From contig JAITJR010000097.1 of assembly GCA_031278855.1 (NCBI GenBank), positions 1 to 6,358 of the forward strand: a stretch of DNA of 6,358 nt, in the 5' to 3' direction. A model generated the notes under the pieces. The model was not told the origin of the DNA and made no database searches. It worked only from the letters and a program-made list of their open reading frames with translations. Shown here piece after piece: positions 1-6,358 of this stretch (its first letter is position 1; each line of letters opens with the position of its first letter). Both the position numbers and the translations under genes were made by a program. The stretch is from Mycoplasmataceae bacterium. GTDB lineage: Bacteria; Bacillota_I; Bacilli_A; Mycoplasmatales; Mycoplasmoidaceae.

Positions 1-1773
1 AAGCCAATTGAAATTACTTACACAACTCTTGTTCTTAATGAAGGCAGTTCGATTTCGTTTTCTTTTAAAAATGTGCAGGAGACTGATCACATTACTTGCA
101 CTTCAGATTATGACAGTGCACCAGGACATTTAGGCTATTTTTTCATTAGTTCCTACAATAAAGCATCAAACCAAATCACATTAACGAGAAATGATGTCGA
201 AATTACTTCTGAAATAATTTGTCCAGTGGTATTCTGAAATAAGAGTGCGCAGTTAAAAACAGTAAATATAACTTTGACACCATCAATTGCGAAGCCAATT
301 GAAATTACTTACATAACTTCCTATCTTTATGAAAATAGTTCAATTTCGTTTTCTTTTGCGAATGTGACACCAACTGATCACATCACTTGCACTTCAGATT
401 ATGACAGTGCACCAGGACATTTAGGCTATTTTTCCATTAGCCCTTATGACACGGTATCAAACCAAATTACATTATCTAGGAGTGATACTGTTACGATTGA
501 CTCTGAGGTAAAATGTCCAGTAATATTTTGAAACAATGGTGAACAGTTAAAGACAATAGATGTTATTCTACCTCCATCGGCAACTTTACCAATTGAAATT
601 ACTTGGACAACTTCGGTTCTTAATGAGAATGATTCGATTGCATTTTCTTTCAAAAACGTACGGGAAACTGATCACATCACTTGCACTTCAGATTATGACA
701 GTGCACCAGGACATTTAGGCTATTTTTTCATTAGCTCTTATGATACATCATTGCGCCAAATCACATTAACGAGAAATGATGTCGAAATTACTTCTGAAAT
801 AATTTGTCCAGTAATATTTTGAAACAATGGTGAACAATTAGATGTAGTAGATGTTACTTTATCTCCATCAACAAATATTGATTACGATGGTTATATTAAC
901 GATCGAACTGTTTCTTTATATTATCGTGATAGTCAATATGTATACAGAGGTACTGGATGGATTATTAATAAAGAAAATGAGACTGATAATTATCGATATT
1001 GATTGGCAACGAATTTTCATGTCATAGCTAATTTACCTAAATTAGAAACGTATCATCATCTCTATTATGGTTCAACACCTAATGAAAGTGCTGCTCAAGT
1101 AAATATAAATAGTTACACAAATTTTAATAGTTTTTCGATTGATAAAATTTTGTATTCTGATACAGCTACTGTTACTACTGATGACAATGTTACAGGTAAT
1201 CCTGGCAATGATATGGCGATTATTGACGTTAATTTTGGAACAAATCTTAGTTCATCAGTAAAATCAAAATTAGATAAACTAAATACGGAATGACAAAGTA
1301 GTAGTGATGAAAGTGGGAAAAGACACATAAATACGTTTATTGATTGAAGAAATAATCAAATTGCAGGGCCTTACCATTGGGGAGGGTATCCTGTGGTGAA
1401 TGCTAGTGGTGCATATTTAAACGATAACTATAATGCGGAATGGGAAACTGATCAAATCACAAACATAAACAAAAATAGCGGTGGTGACAATAGTAAGGAT
1501 CGATGACATGGAACCACATCATCAAGATATGATACAGTAGTGGATGTTTCGCCACAAATATACTCTAATGAAAATAAAATTAATAGTAAAATGGGTGGTG
1601 GTGCTAGTGGTAGCATGGTAATTGATCGTGATAAAAAAATTGTCGGTATCTATTGAGGTGGCTGAGGCATCTCACAATCTTCTTTTAATCCTTATTTTGA
1701 TGTCTTTAATGACTCTAGCTTTAGTTATTTAGGCAAATATGCTACTTTCTTGCAAAGTTACATGTATAGTTAA
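1..1773 (+). CDS. DUF31/MIP-type serine peptidase with tandem Cys-paired repeats (5' partial)
   Basis: The frame is open from base 1 to the TAA at 1771-1773 (590 residues visible) once TGA is read as Trp; nine in-frame TGAs occur (235, 529, 820, 1000, 1291, 1345, 1504, 1654, 1663). The start lies outside the window. Residues ~1-293 are three repeats of ~97 residues, predicted to be beta-rich, each with a cysteine pair. Residues ~295-590 match my knowledge of the mycoplasma DUF31 putative peptidase family, a trypsin-like fold that includes the immunoglobulin protease MIP. The motifs are ATNFHVIAN (His340), GNDMAIIDV (Asp404) and GGGASGSMVID (Ser536), followed by the typical VGIYWGGWG. The triad therefore looks intact. 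Family members are usually exported and surface-anchored, but no signal peptide can be checked here. The substrate is unknown; cleavage of host protein is inference. A tRNA-Leu gene follows after 20 bp. Confidence 0.85.
4..294 (+). repeat. Tandem protein repeat, unit 1 (97 codons)
   Basis: This is the first complete visible copy, running from PIEITYTT to the next PIEIT. It contains the invariant core TDHITCTSDYDSAPGHLGYF, a second cysteine in the motif CPVVFW, and ends in TLTPS. The window opens inside the repeat array, so further copies may lie upstream. Its C-terminal part (171-227) is identical in DNA to the matching part of unit 3 but not to unit 2. Confidence 0.9.
295..588 (+). repeat. 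Tandem protein repeat, unit 2 (98 codons)
   Basis: This copy has the same architecture as unit 1 plus one extra codon in the stretch between QITL and the second cysteine (SRSDTVTIDSEVKC). The 60-bp core at 373-432 is identical to the core of unit 3 and differs from unit 1 by one synonymous base. The end of the copy (514-545) is identical to unit 3. Confidence 0.9.
589..879 (+). repeat. Tandem protein repeat, unit 3 (97 codons, chimeric)
   Basis: This is the last copy before the peptidase domain. Bases 756-812 match unit 1 exactly, while 805-836 match unit 2 exactly, so the copy reads as a recombinant of the other two. The array ends after TLSPS, and a non-repeated linker (DYDGYINDRTVSLYYRD) leads into the peptidase domain. 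Confidence 0.88.
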
Positions 1774-1775
1774 CT

Positions 1776-1781
1776 TATAAT
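1776..1781 (+). promoter_or_regulatory. Likely -10 box (TATAAT) of the tRNA-Leu gene
   Basis: A perfect TATAAT lies in the 20-bp gap between the peptidase stop codon and the tRNA, ending 12 bp before the mature tRNA 5' end. A start 6-7 bases downstream would leave a leader of only about five bases. The best -35 candidate, TTGCAA at 1750-1755, lies inside the peptidase gene at a long 20-bp spacing, so the -35 is weak or absent. The tRNA may also receive read-through from the peptidase gene. Confidence 0.6.
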
Positions 1782-1793
1782 CCTACTCTGCTT

Positions 1794-1878
1794 GCACTCG
1801 TGGCGGAACTGGCAGACGCGCTAGACTTAGGATCTAGTTCTTTACAGAGTGGGGGTTCAAGTCCCTTCGAGTGCACCA
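1794..1878 (+). tRNA. tRNA-Leu (anticodon UAG)
   Basis: The 85-base cloverleaf folds by eye. The acceptor stem is GCACTCG (1794-1800) with CGAGTGC (1868-1874), followed by discriminator A and an encoded CCA (1876-1878). The D arm contains AACTGGCAGAC. The anticodon stem is CTAGA/TCTAG with loop CTTAGGA, giving anticodon TAG at 1828-1830, which reads CUN leucine codons. A variable arm (1838-1850) with a short TCT/AGA stem is typical of class II tRNA-Leu. The T arm is GGGGG-TTCAAGT-CCCTT with two G-T pairs. It lies in the same direction as the peptidase gene and convergent to ffh. Confidence 0.96.
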
Positions 1879-2043
1879 AATTGATGTTTTAAGGTAATGC
1901 TTAATTCGTTAACCAAACGTTAGTAGGTTTGTTTTGTTAATCCATAGATCAAAAGATTGTAGTGCTTTTATCTAGGCGAGATTGCCTGTTAAATTATCTT
2001 TTAGAATATTCTTTTAATAAGTTTTTGATGAAAGAGTGATATT
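1879..2043. other. Convergent intergenic region between tRNA-Leu and ffh
   Basis: I see no gene in these 165 bp. Two weak structures are visible. CAAAC (1914-1918) can pair with GTTTG (1927-1931), followed by TTTTGTT, which could be a poor terminator for the tRNA transcript. TAGAT-C-AAAAG (1945-1955) pairs with CTTTT-ATCTA (1965-1974), ten base pairs with one bulged C, but without a T-run on either strand. Neither is a convincing intrinsic terminator, so how transcription from the two sides ends here is unclear. Confidence 0.4.
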
Positions 2044-3381
2044 TTACATACCAAACTGACTAAAAGGATTACGACCATTACGAATCATATTTCCCATTTC
2101 TGCCATTTTCTTTCTAGCTTTTTCTCATTCGGATAACATTTTATTCAATTCGTCAGGTTTACGTCCAGAACCTTTGACAACTCTAATTTTACGATTGGGA
2201 TATTTTTTAAATAAAGCAGGATTATGACGTTCTTTTACAGTCATGGAGGTCATAAGAATTTCCCAAATTTTCATTTTTTGCTCAGCTTCTGATATCTTAT
2301 CATCAGTTAATTTGGGAGCATTAGGCAACATTTTGGCAATGGAACTAAACGAACCTAACTTAGCAATTTGTTTCATTTGCACTAATAAGTCTTCTAAATC
2401 CATTTTGCCTGCCAACATTCTGCCTAATGATTTTTTAGTTTTATTTTCATCTAATACTTCGGTCGCTTTTTCTGCTAAAGTAACAATATCACCAAGGCCT
2501 AGTATTCGATCCGCAATCCGATCAGGGTGAAAAACATCTAATGAGCCAACGTGTTCGCCAACCCCTGTAAATTTGATTGGAACATTGAGTAAGTGCACTA
2601 GTGATAAAGCTGCACCACCCCTAGCGTCGGAATCTAGCTTGGTGATTACAAAACCAGTTAAATCTAAATGTTTATTAAATTCCGTAGCGACATTAATAAT
2701 ATCTTGACCACTCATGGCATCAATTACTAATAAAATTTCATCGGGATGAAAACGGTCACGAATGTTGCTAAGTTCGGTCATTAACTCGATATTGGTTTGT
2801 AACCTGCCAGCTGTATCAAGAATAATTACATCGTTTTGATTAGCTTCAGCATGACTCAATGCTTCCATAGTCGTTGTCACGGGATTTTGCGTACCTTTTT
2901 GATAAAAATCAACCCTAATTCCGTTAGCTAATGTTTCTAGTTGTTCAATCGCGGCTGGACGGTATATATCTAATGCAACTAGCAGTGGCTTTTTTGAAAA
3001 TTTATTTTTAAAATAATTTGCTAATTTTGCAGCCGTGGTAGTTTTACCCGAACCTTGTAAACCAACCATCATAATCCGGAGCTGTTTATGTTTAGTGTCA
3101 ACTCCTGTGGTGTTTTTTCCTAAAATATTGATTAATTCTTCTTTAATTATGGTAATTAATACTTGTTCAGGGTCTTCGCCTTGATTAATTACTCTACCAA
3201 CCGCTTGGTGTCTAATATTTTTAATAAAATCTTTGACTACTAACAGATTGACATCAGCATCCAATAAAGCAATGCGAATTTGCTTTAATACTTCCGTGAT
3301 ATCTTCTTCTTTGATAGTTCAATTGTCTAATTTTTTACGAAAATGTTTCGCAACGATTGAGCTTAATAAGGTTTTAAACAT
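2044..3381 (-). CDS. ffh: Signal recognition particle GTPase Ffh (SRP54)
   Basis: The protein has 445 residues, full length for bacterial Ffh. With SRP RNA it binds signal sequences of nascent chains and delivers ribosomes to FtsY at the membrane. Domains in order: N helical bundle (~1-90, with the family signature ALLDADVNL near residue 40); G domain with P-loop GLQGSGKTT (107-115), DIYRPAA, DTAGR (189-193), TKLD (247-250) and GVGEH (273-277), then FHPDR; M domain (~327-445) with LLVQMKQI, the RNA-binding loop GSGR (404-407) and a basic Met-containing tail. TGA encodes Trp21 and Trp419, so a standard-code reading loses both ends. The ATG at 3381 gives the family N-terminus and lies 3 bp after the tyrS stop. 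There is no strong Shine-Dalgarno sequence, so translational coupling to tyrS is likely. Confidence 0.97.
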
Positions 3382-3384
3382 AAA

Positions 3385-4620
3385 TTACCACGTAATTAAA
3401 TAGTAGTGTTTTTTCCCTTTTTTGATGTAAGAAAATTTATGATTGATACTAGTCGTTGCTGTAACATCAATGTTGATGGAATCAATTAATTTATTGTTGA
3501 CATAAATACTGTGCGAATCAATTAATTTACGTCCTTCACTTTTGGAACTACAGGCACCACATCGTACTAATAAATCCAATATATTGTACGATGATTGGGT
3601 GGTTTGAAAAGTTGGTAAACTAGTTAAGGCATCATAAAGTTCATTAGGATTTAATGCTTCCACTTGTCCTTTGAATAACGCTTCGGAAATTTTTAAACAA
3701 CGTTCGTATTCATTTTGACCGTGGATATCAATCAATATGGTTTGGGCTAAACGCGTTTGAGCAATCCTTTTAGCAGGAACATGATGATGTTCCTGCATAA
3801 TATTAGTAATTTCTTGTCGATCAAGCATGGTCAAAGATTTTAGTAATTTTTCAACATCGGCATCCGCTTGGTTATAAAGGAATTGATACATGGTAAAAGG
3901 GGAAGTGTATTTCTTATCCAAATAGATTGCGCCACTTTCGGATTTCCCGAATTTGGTACCATCACTTTTGGTAAGCAAATTGATGGTTAAGCCACAGGCT
4001 TGATTCTTGTCACCGTACATTTTACGAATGATTTCAATCCCCGTGGTGATGTTACCTCATTGATCACTACCACCAATTTGTAAGATTACTGACTTATGAC
4101 CATATAGTCAAGCAAAATCATAACCTTGAATTAAGTTGTAAGAAAATTCACTATAGGATATACCCAATTCTAATCTAGATTTAATAATATCTTTCTCAAG
4201 AAGATAGTTGACATTAATTAATTTACCAATATTTCTCAAAAAATCAAAAATAGTCATATCTTGGTAAATTTCACTATTGTTAAAAGTTTCAACCTGAGCA
4301 TAGTCTGTTAACTGTTTGGTAATGGCTAAAACATTATTTTTTGCTTTTTGGATATCCAACATGACTCGCTCTGTTTTTTTACCAGACGGATCACCAATTT
4401 GACCTGTAGCTCCACCGATTATAGCAATGGGATTATGACCAAATTTTTTTAATCATCGTAATACGAGAATCATAATGTAATTACCTAAATGAAGGGAATC
4501 AGCAGATGGATCAAAACCAATGTAAGCACTGGCGTGGTTTTGTTCAAAATATTGTATTTTGTCTTGGTTAGTGACGTTATTTAGTAAGCCACGTCATTTT
4601 AGCTCTTTAATAAAAGACAT
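3385..4620 (-). CDS. tyrS: Tyrosyl-tRNA synthetase
   Basis: The protein has 411 residues, the usual length for bacterial TyrRS, the class I enzyme that charges tRNA-Tyr with tyrosine. It opens with GFDPSADSLHLGN; the HIGH motif is HLGN at residues 44-47, with Asn at the last position. IGGATGQIGDPSGK follows (~68-81), then QIGGSDQWGN (~181-190) for tyrosine binding, and KFGKS (223-227) as the KMSKS equivalent. The anticodon-binding region follows, then a C-terminal S4 RNA-binding domain (~345-411). TGA encodes Trp9, 56, 171 and 188; the final Trp411 is TGG. It is the first gene of a two-gene unit with ffh. No T-box leader is possible if transcription starts at the nearby TATAAT. Confidence 0.97.
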
Positions 4621-4626
4621 TAGGTA

Positions 4627-4632
4627 ATTATA
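4627..4632 (-). promoter_or_regulatory. Likely -10 box (TATAAT) for tyrS-ffh
   Basis: On the minus strand a perfect TATAAT is followed by six bases (TACCTA... into the start) and then the tyrS ATG at 4620. With normal -10 to start spacing, transcription would begin at or within a base or two of the ATG, giving a leaderless mRNA. This fits the absence of a Shine-Dalgarno sequence before tyrS. No good -35 is visible at 16-18 bp. Its last base overlaps the first base of the divergent small gene. AT-rich DNA makes chance matches common. Confidence 0.5.
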
Positions 4633-4781
4633 TGAGTTTAAGTTTTTCTGACGTTTTTAAAGTGGATTATTCGTTCGTTGGTTTAACTACTTGATTAATT
4701 ATTTATTCTCGGCGTCGTGGAGTGCATGGTATTAGTCCTGAAGTACGAAAATTAAAACGTGCTGGTGAATTTGAAGAATAA
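4632..4781 (+). CDS. Small hypothetical protein, possible single-pass membrane protein (49 aa)
   Basis: ATG to TAA encodes 49 residues with one TGA-Trp (codon 21, 4692-4694). I do not recognise the protein. Residues ~13-26 (YSFVGLTTWLIIYS) are hydrophobic and are followed at once by RRR (27-29) and a highly charged tail ending KRAGEFEE, as in a short membrane protein with a cytoplasmic C-terminus; the hydrophobic stretch is short for a full helix. AGGT at 4622-4625 is at best a weak ribosome-binding site. The start is 11 bp from the divergent tyrS start, so any promoter must lie inside tyrS. It could be real, a gene remnant, or a chance frame. Support comes from composition and from the terminator downstream. 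Confidence 0.5.
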
Positions 4782-4836
4782 TAAGATTACATGAATTATT
4801 GAAATTTTTAATTTCCATAAGCTAAAAATTAATAAA

Positions 4837-4861
4837 AAATCACTTCCCTACGAAGTGATTT
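4837..4861. terminator. Intrinsic terminator hairpin, probably bidirectional
   Basis: AAATCACTTC (4837-4846) and GAAGTGATTT (4852-4861) form a perfect 10-bp stem around a five-base loop (CCTAC). On the minus strand the stem runs into ATTTTTTATTAATTTTT, a good T-tract, so it best serves the LRR gene arriving from the right. On the plus strand the trailing sequence (GGTTGTGTTTTAT) is a weaker T-tract but could stop transcription of the small gene, about 55 bp after its stop codon. Confidence 0.8.
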
Positions 4862-4992
4862 GGTTGTGTTTTATATGCCTTTTGACAGAAATACAAATAC
4901 TGTCTTTAATTGGATGAACAGAATGACAATTTGATGTTCACGATATTGGTGATAGTGTTCAATTTTGCAGTTGGGTAAATTTGCTTTGATTA

Positions 4993-6358
4993 TTACAGTG
5001 TGGTAATTTTTGTCACTAATCAAGTATCTTTATCTCTAAAAGCGTCAAATGCACTCTTAAAATTATTGGCGATGCTGGCTTGTGCATCGTTATGATATCA
5101 AATTGCACCACTTGATGAGCAGTTGTCGAAGGCATTGGAAGAGTACGTTCCACCAAAGGACACCGTTTCATTAGCTGGGATATAAATATTACTTAACTTC
5201 GCACAGCCACGGAAGGCATTAGAATCAAAGGAGACTGGGGCTGTGCTGGGGAACATCGCGACTGAAAGTTTTAGGGTTGTTAAACCCCCACACCCATCAA
5301 AGGCATAAGACCTGATGGAGGCGACTGCTGTGTTAGAGAGATCGATAAATTTGAGTGCTCCACATCTCTGGAAGGCATAATTTCAAATGGTTTTGAGACT
5401 AGTGAGCCCCGAGAGATCAAGGGAAGTTAAACTCGCACAGCCAGTAAAGGCATTAAAGCCGATGGCGTTATTTTTGACAACATAACTATTTAATTCACTA
5501 CCCATATCACCAACTATCATGCAATTGGCTTCACCTCAGCTTTTATTAACAATACCAACACCAATAACGACTCCATCACCATTTTCATTAATCACTTTCT
5601 CTAAATCACCACCATCACTAACATCAATACCATTGATCCCGTCGATTGACAAACTCGCACAGTTAGAGAAGGCAAAATTGTTGATGGAAGAGAGATATAG
5701 ATGATTATTAGGAGAAGTCTTTCAAAGTCCAGTTAAATTCGTGCAGTTATAGAAGGCTTGAGCGTTGATGGAAACAGTTGCATCATTTGAGGATGTGTCA
5801 AATTCAATTCGTCGCAAATTCGTACAATCACGGAAGGCTCACTCGCCGATGGAGGTGAGGGAAGACGGAAGGGAGATATTGGTGAGGGCGGTGCAGTCAT
5901 AGAAGGCCTCATTGTTGATGGAGGAGACACTTTCGAATCGGATGGTGGTGATATGAAGACTGGTGAGATAATTAGTGAAGGTGGTGTTTGTCGAATTATC
6001 CCAAGTATCATTTTTATTTAGCTCTCCTGATTCATTAATCTTAAGATTGCAAGCCACAGTCAGTGCTGTATCGTTGTCTAATGTCGTTGGGCTGATGACT
6101 AAGGTAATTTCTGGCAATACCGTAAAAGTTTGTGTAATGTTAGTGTAACCAGTAGCCGAAATAGTGATGGTGTGGGAACCAACGGTAGGAGGATTCTCGG
6201 AGTTTAGAGAGATGGTGGTTGTTTTGGTCAGAGGATTGCCAGCGTCGGTCCAATACCCAGCAGTAAAGTTGGCTGGGGTAGGATTGTTGTCGAAAACGAG
6301 ATCAGGGTTGGTTCAAGAATCCGCATTGATTTCAGTGACCGATAGGGTGGCGGTGTTG
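4993..6358 (-). CDS. BspA-like leucine-rich-repeat (LRR_5) protein with Ig-like N-terminal part (5' partial)
   Basis: The frame is open from the right edge (first full codon at 6357) to the TAA at 4993-4995, 454 residues, with seven in-frame TGA-Trp codons. Residues ~1-85 are Thr/Asn/Ser-rich and beta-like (e.g. GSHTITISATGYTNITQTFTV), resembling bacterial Ig-like domains. Residues ~140-415 carry nine AFxxC units (AFYDC, AFRDC, AFYNC, AFSNC, AFTGC, AFQRC, AFDGC, AFRGC, AFDNC) spaced by L..I.L patterns: the LRR_5 (BspA/TpLRR) type, found in surface proteins that bind host proteins. A non-LRR insert at ~240-300 splits the array. The protein ends WLVTKITTL without an anchor motif; export signals would be in the missing N-terminus. 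Sampled 60-bp lines reach 50-57% GC, against ~25-30% in tyrS and ffh. Function is inferred only. Confidence 0.88.
5119..5907 (-). repeat. LRR_5 repeat array (nine AFxxC units)
   Basis: The first AFYDC is at 5893-5907 and the last AFDNC at 5119-5133. In DNA, each unit shows a recurring short motif on the plus strand: GCA (or ACA) for the Cys codon, then GAAGGC or AAAGGC for Ala-Phe. The protein pattern is I..AF..C..L..I.L, with a period of about 20-30 residues. Units 4 and 5 are separated by the insert at about 5461-5640. Confidence 0.85.

Noticed and set aside
444..653. Minus-strand open frame across the repeat array
   Set aside because: It is antisense to the repeats, which are conserved as protein in the plus frame; nothing recognisable is encoded.
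1113..1328. Minus-strand open frame opposite the peptidase domain
   Set aside because: It is antisense to the His-Asp part of the DUF31 domain and has no independent support.
235..1665. Peptidase gene as a pseudogene broken by many TGA stops
   Set aside because: The TGAs fall at positions where Trp fits (all three repeats have FW at the same place), only TGA interrupts the frame, and tyrS and ffh show the same usage at conserved Trp positions. This is code 4, not decay.
1794..1960. tRNA-Leu 3' end as an attachment site for an integrated element
   Set aside because: No integrase and no repeat of the tRNA 3' end was seen elsewhere in the window.
1879..2043. SRP RNA or another structured RNA next to ffh
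   Set aside because: The GGAA-tetraloop region expected in 4.5S-like SRP RNA is not seen, and the two hairpins present are weak.
2243..2530. Plus-strand open frame of 95 codons inside ffh
   Set aside because: It lies antisense within the conserved G and M domains of ffh, which are certain; its translation resembles no family and has no start-site signals.
4621..4780. T-box riboswitch upstream of tyrS
   Set aside because: Nothing resembling the T-box sequence or a specifier loop was seen, and the probable -10 box leaves no leader RNA.
4803..4830. AATTTTTA/TAAAAATT inverted repeat as a second terminator
   Set aside because: The eight base pairs are all A-T with a 12-base loop, unlikely to be stable and expected by chance in such AT-rich DNA; the neighbouring GC-containing hairpin explains termination better.
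5519..5704. Plus-strand Pro/Ser/Thr-rich open frame
   Set aside because: It is the antisense shadow of the LRR gene; the low-complexity composition comes from the repeated codons of the opposite strand.
5733..6011. Minus-strand Pro/Ser-rich open frame in another frame of the LRR region
   Set aside because: It overlaps the LRR_5 frame, whose AFxxC repeats are clear; the Pro-rich translation is an out-of-frame reading of the same repeats.

Overview
The window looks like part of a mollicute genome (Mycoplasma, Spiroplasma or a relative) that uses genetic code 4. All five protein-coding genes carry in-frame TGA codons where tryptophan is expected, including at family-conserved tryptophans (the TyrRS motif GGSDQWGN; the Ffh C-terminal helix). 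The housekeeping genes are AT-rich. The N-terminus of Ffh resembles, from memory, the Mycoplasma pneumoniae/genitalium type; this is an impression, not a search result. A standard-code reading would break every gene here.

Layout, left to right. (1) Positions 1-1773, + strand: the C-terminal 590 residues of a large, probably surface-exposed protein. It has three tandem ~97-residue repeats, each with a conserved cysteine pair, followed by a DUF31/MIP-type trypsin-like serine peptidase domain with an apparently complete His-Asp-Ser triad. (2) Positions 1794-1878, + strand: tRNA-Leu(UAG) with encoded CCA, 20 bp after the peptidase stop, with its own TATAAT box in the gap. (3) Positions 1879-2043: a convergent intergenic region. 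(4) Positions 2044-4620, - strand: a two-gene unit, tyrS (tyrosyl-tRNA synthetase) then ffh (SRP GTPase), separated by 3 bp. (5) Positions 4632-4781, + strand: a possible 49-residue membrane protein, divergent from tyrS with only 11 bp between the start codons. A TATAAT box for tyrS sits in that gap, which predicts a leaderless or nearly leaderless tyrS mRNA. (6) Positions 4837-4861: a terminator hairpin shared by convergent genes. (7) Positions 4993-6358, - strand: the C-terminal 454 residues of a BspA-like leucine-rich-repeat (LRR_5) protein with an Ig-like N-terminal part; its base composition is higher in GC and internally patchy.

The window is therefore a short translation/secretion housekeeping block (tRNA-Leu, ffh, tyrS) flanked by two large, repeat-built proteins likely to act at the cell surface. 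The peptidase gene shows internal recombination between repeats, and the LRR gene shows domain-level compositional mosaicism. The most interesting observations are the cysteine-paired repeat/DUF31 architecture, the chimeric third repeat, the low-GC insert in the LRR domain, and the compact divergent tyrS start region. I see no CRISPR array, insertion sequence or phage module.
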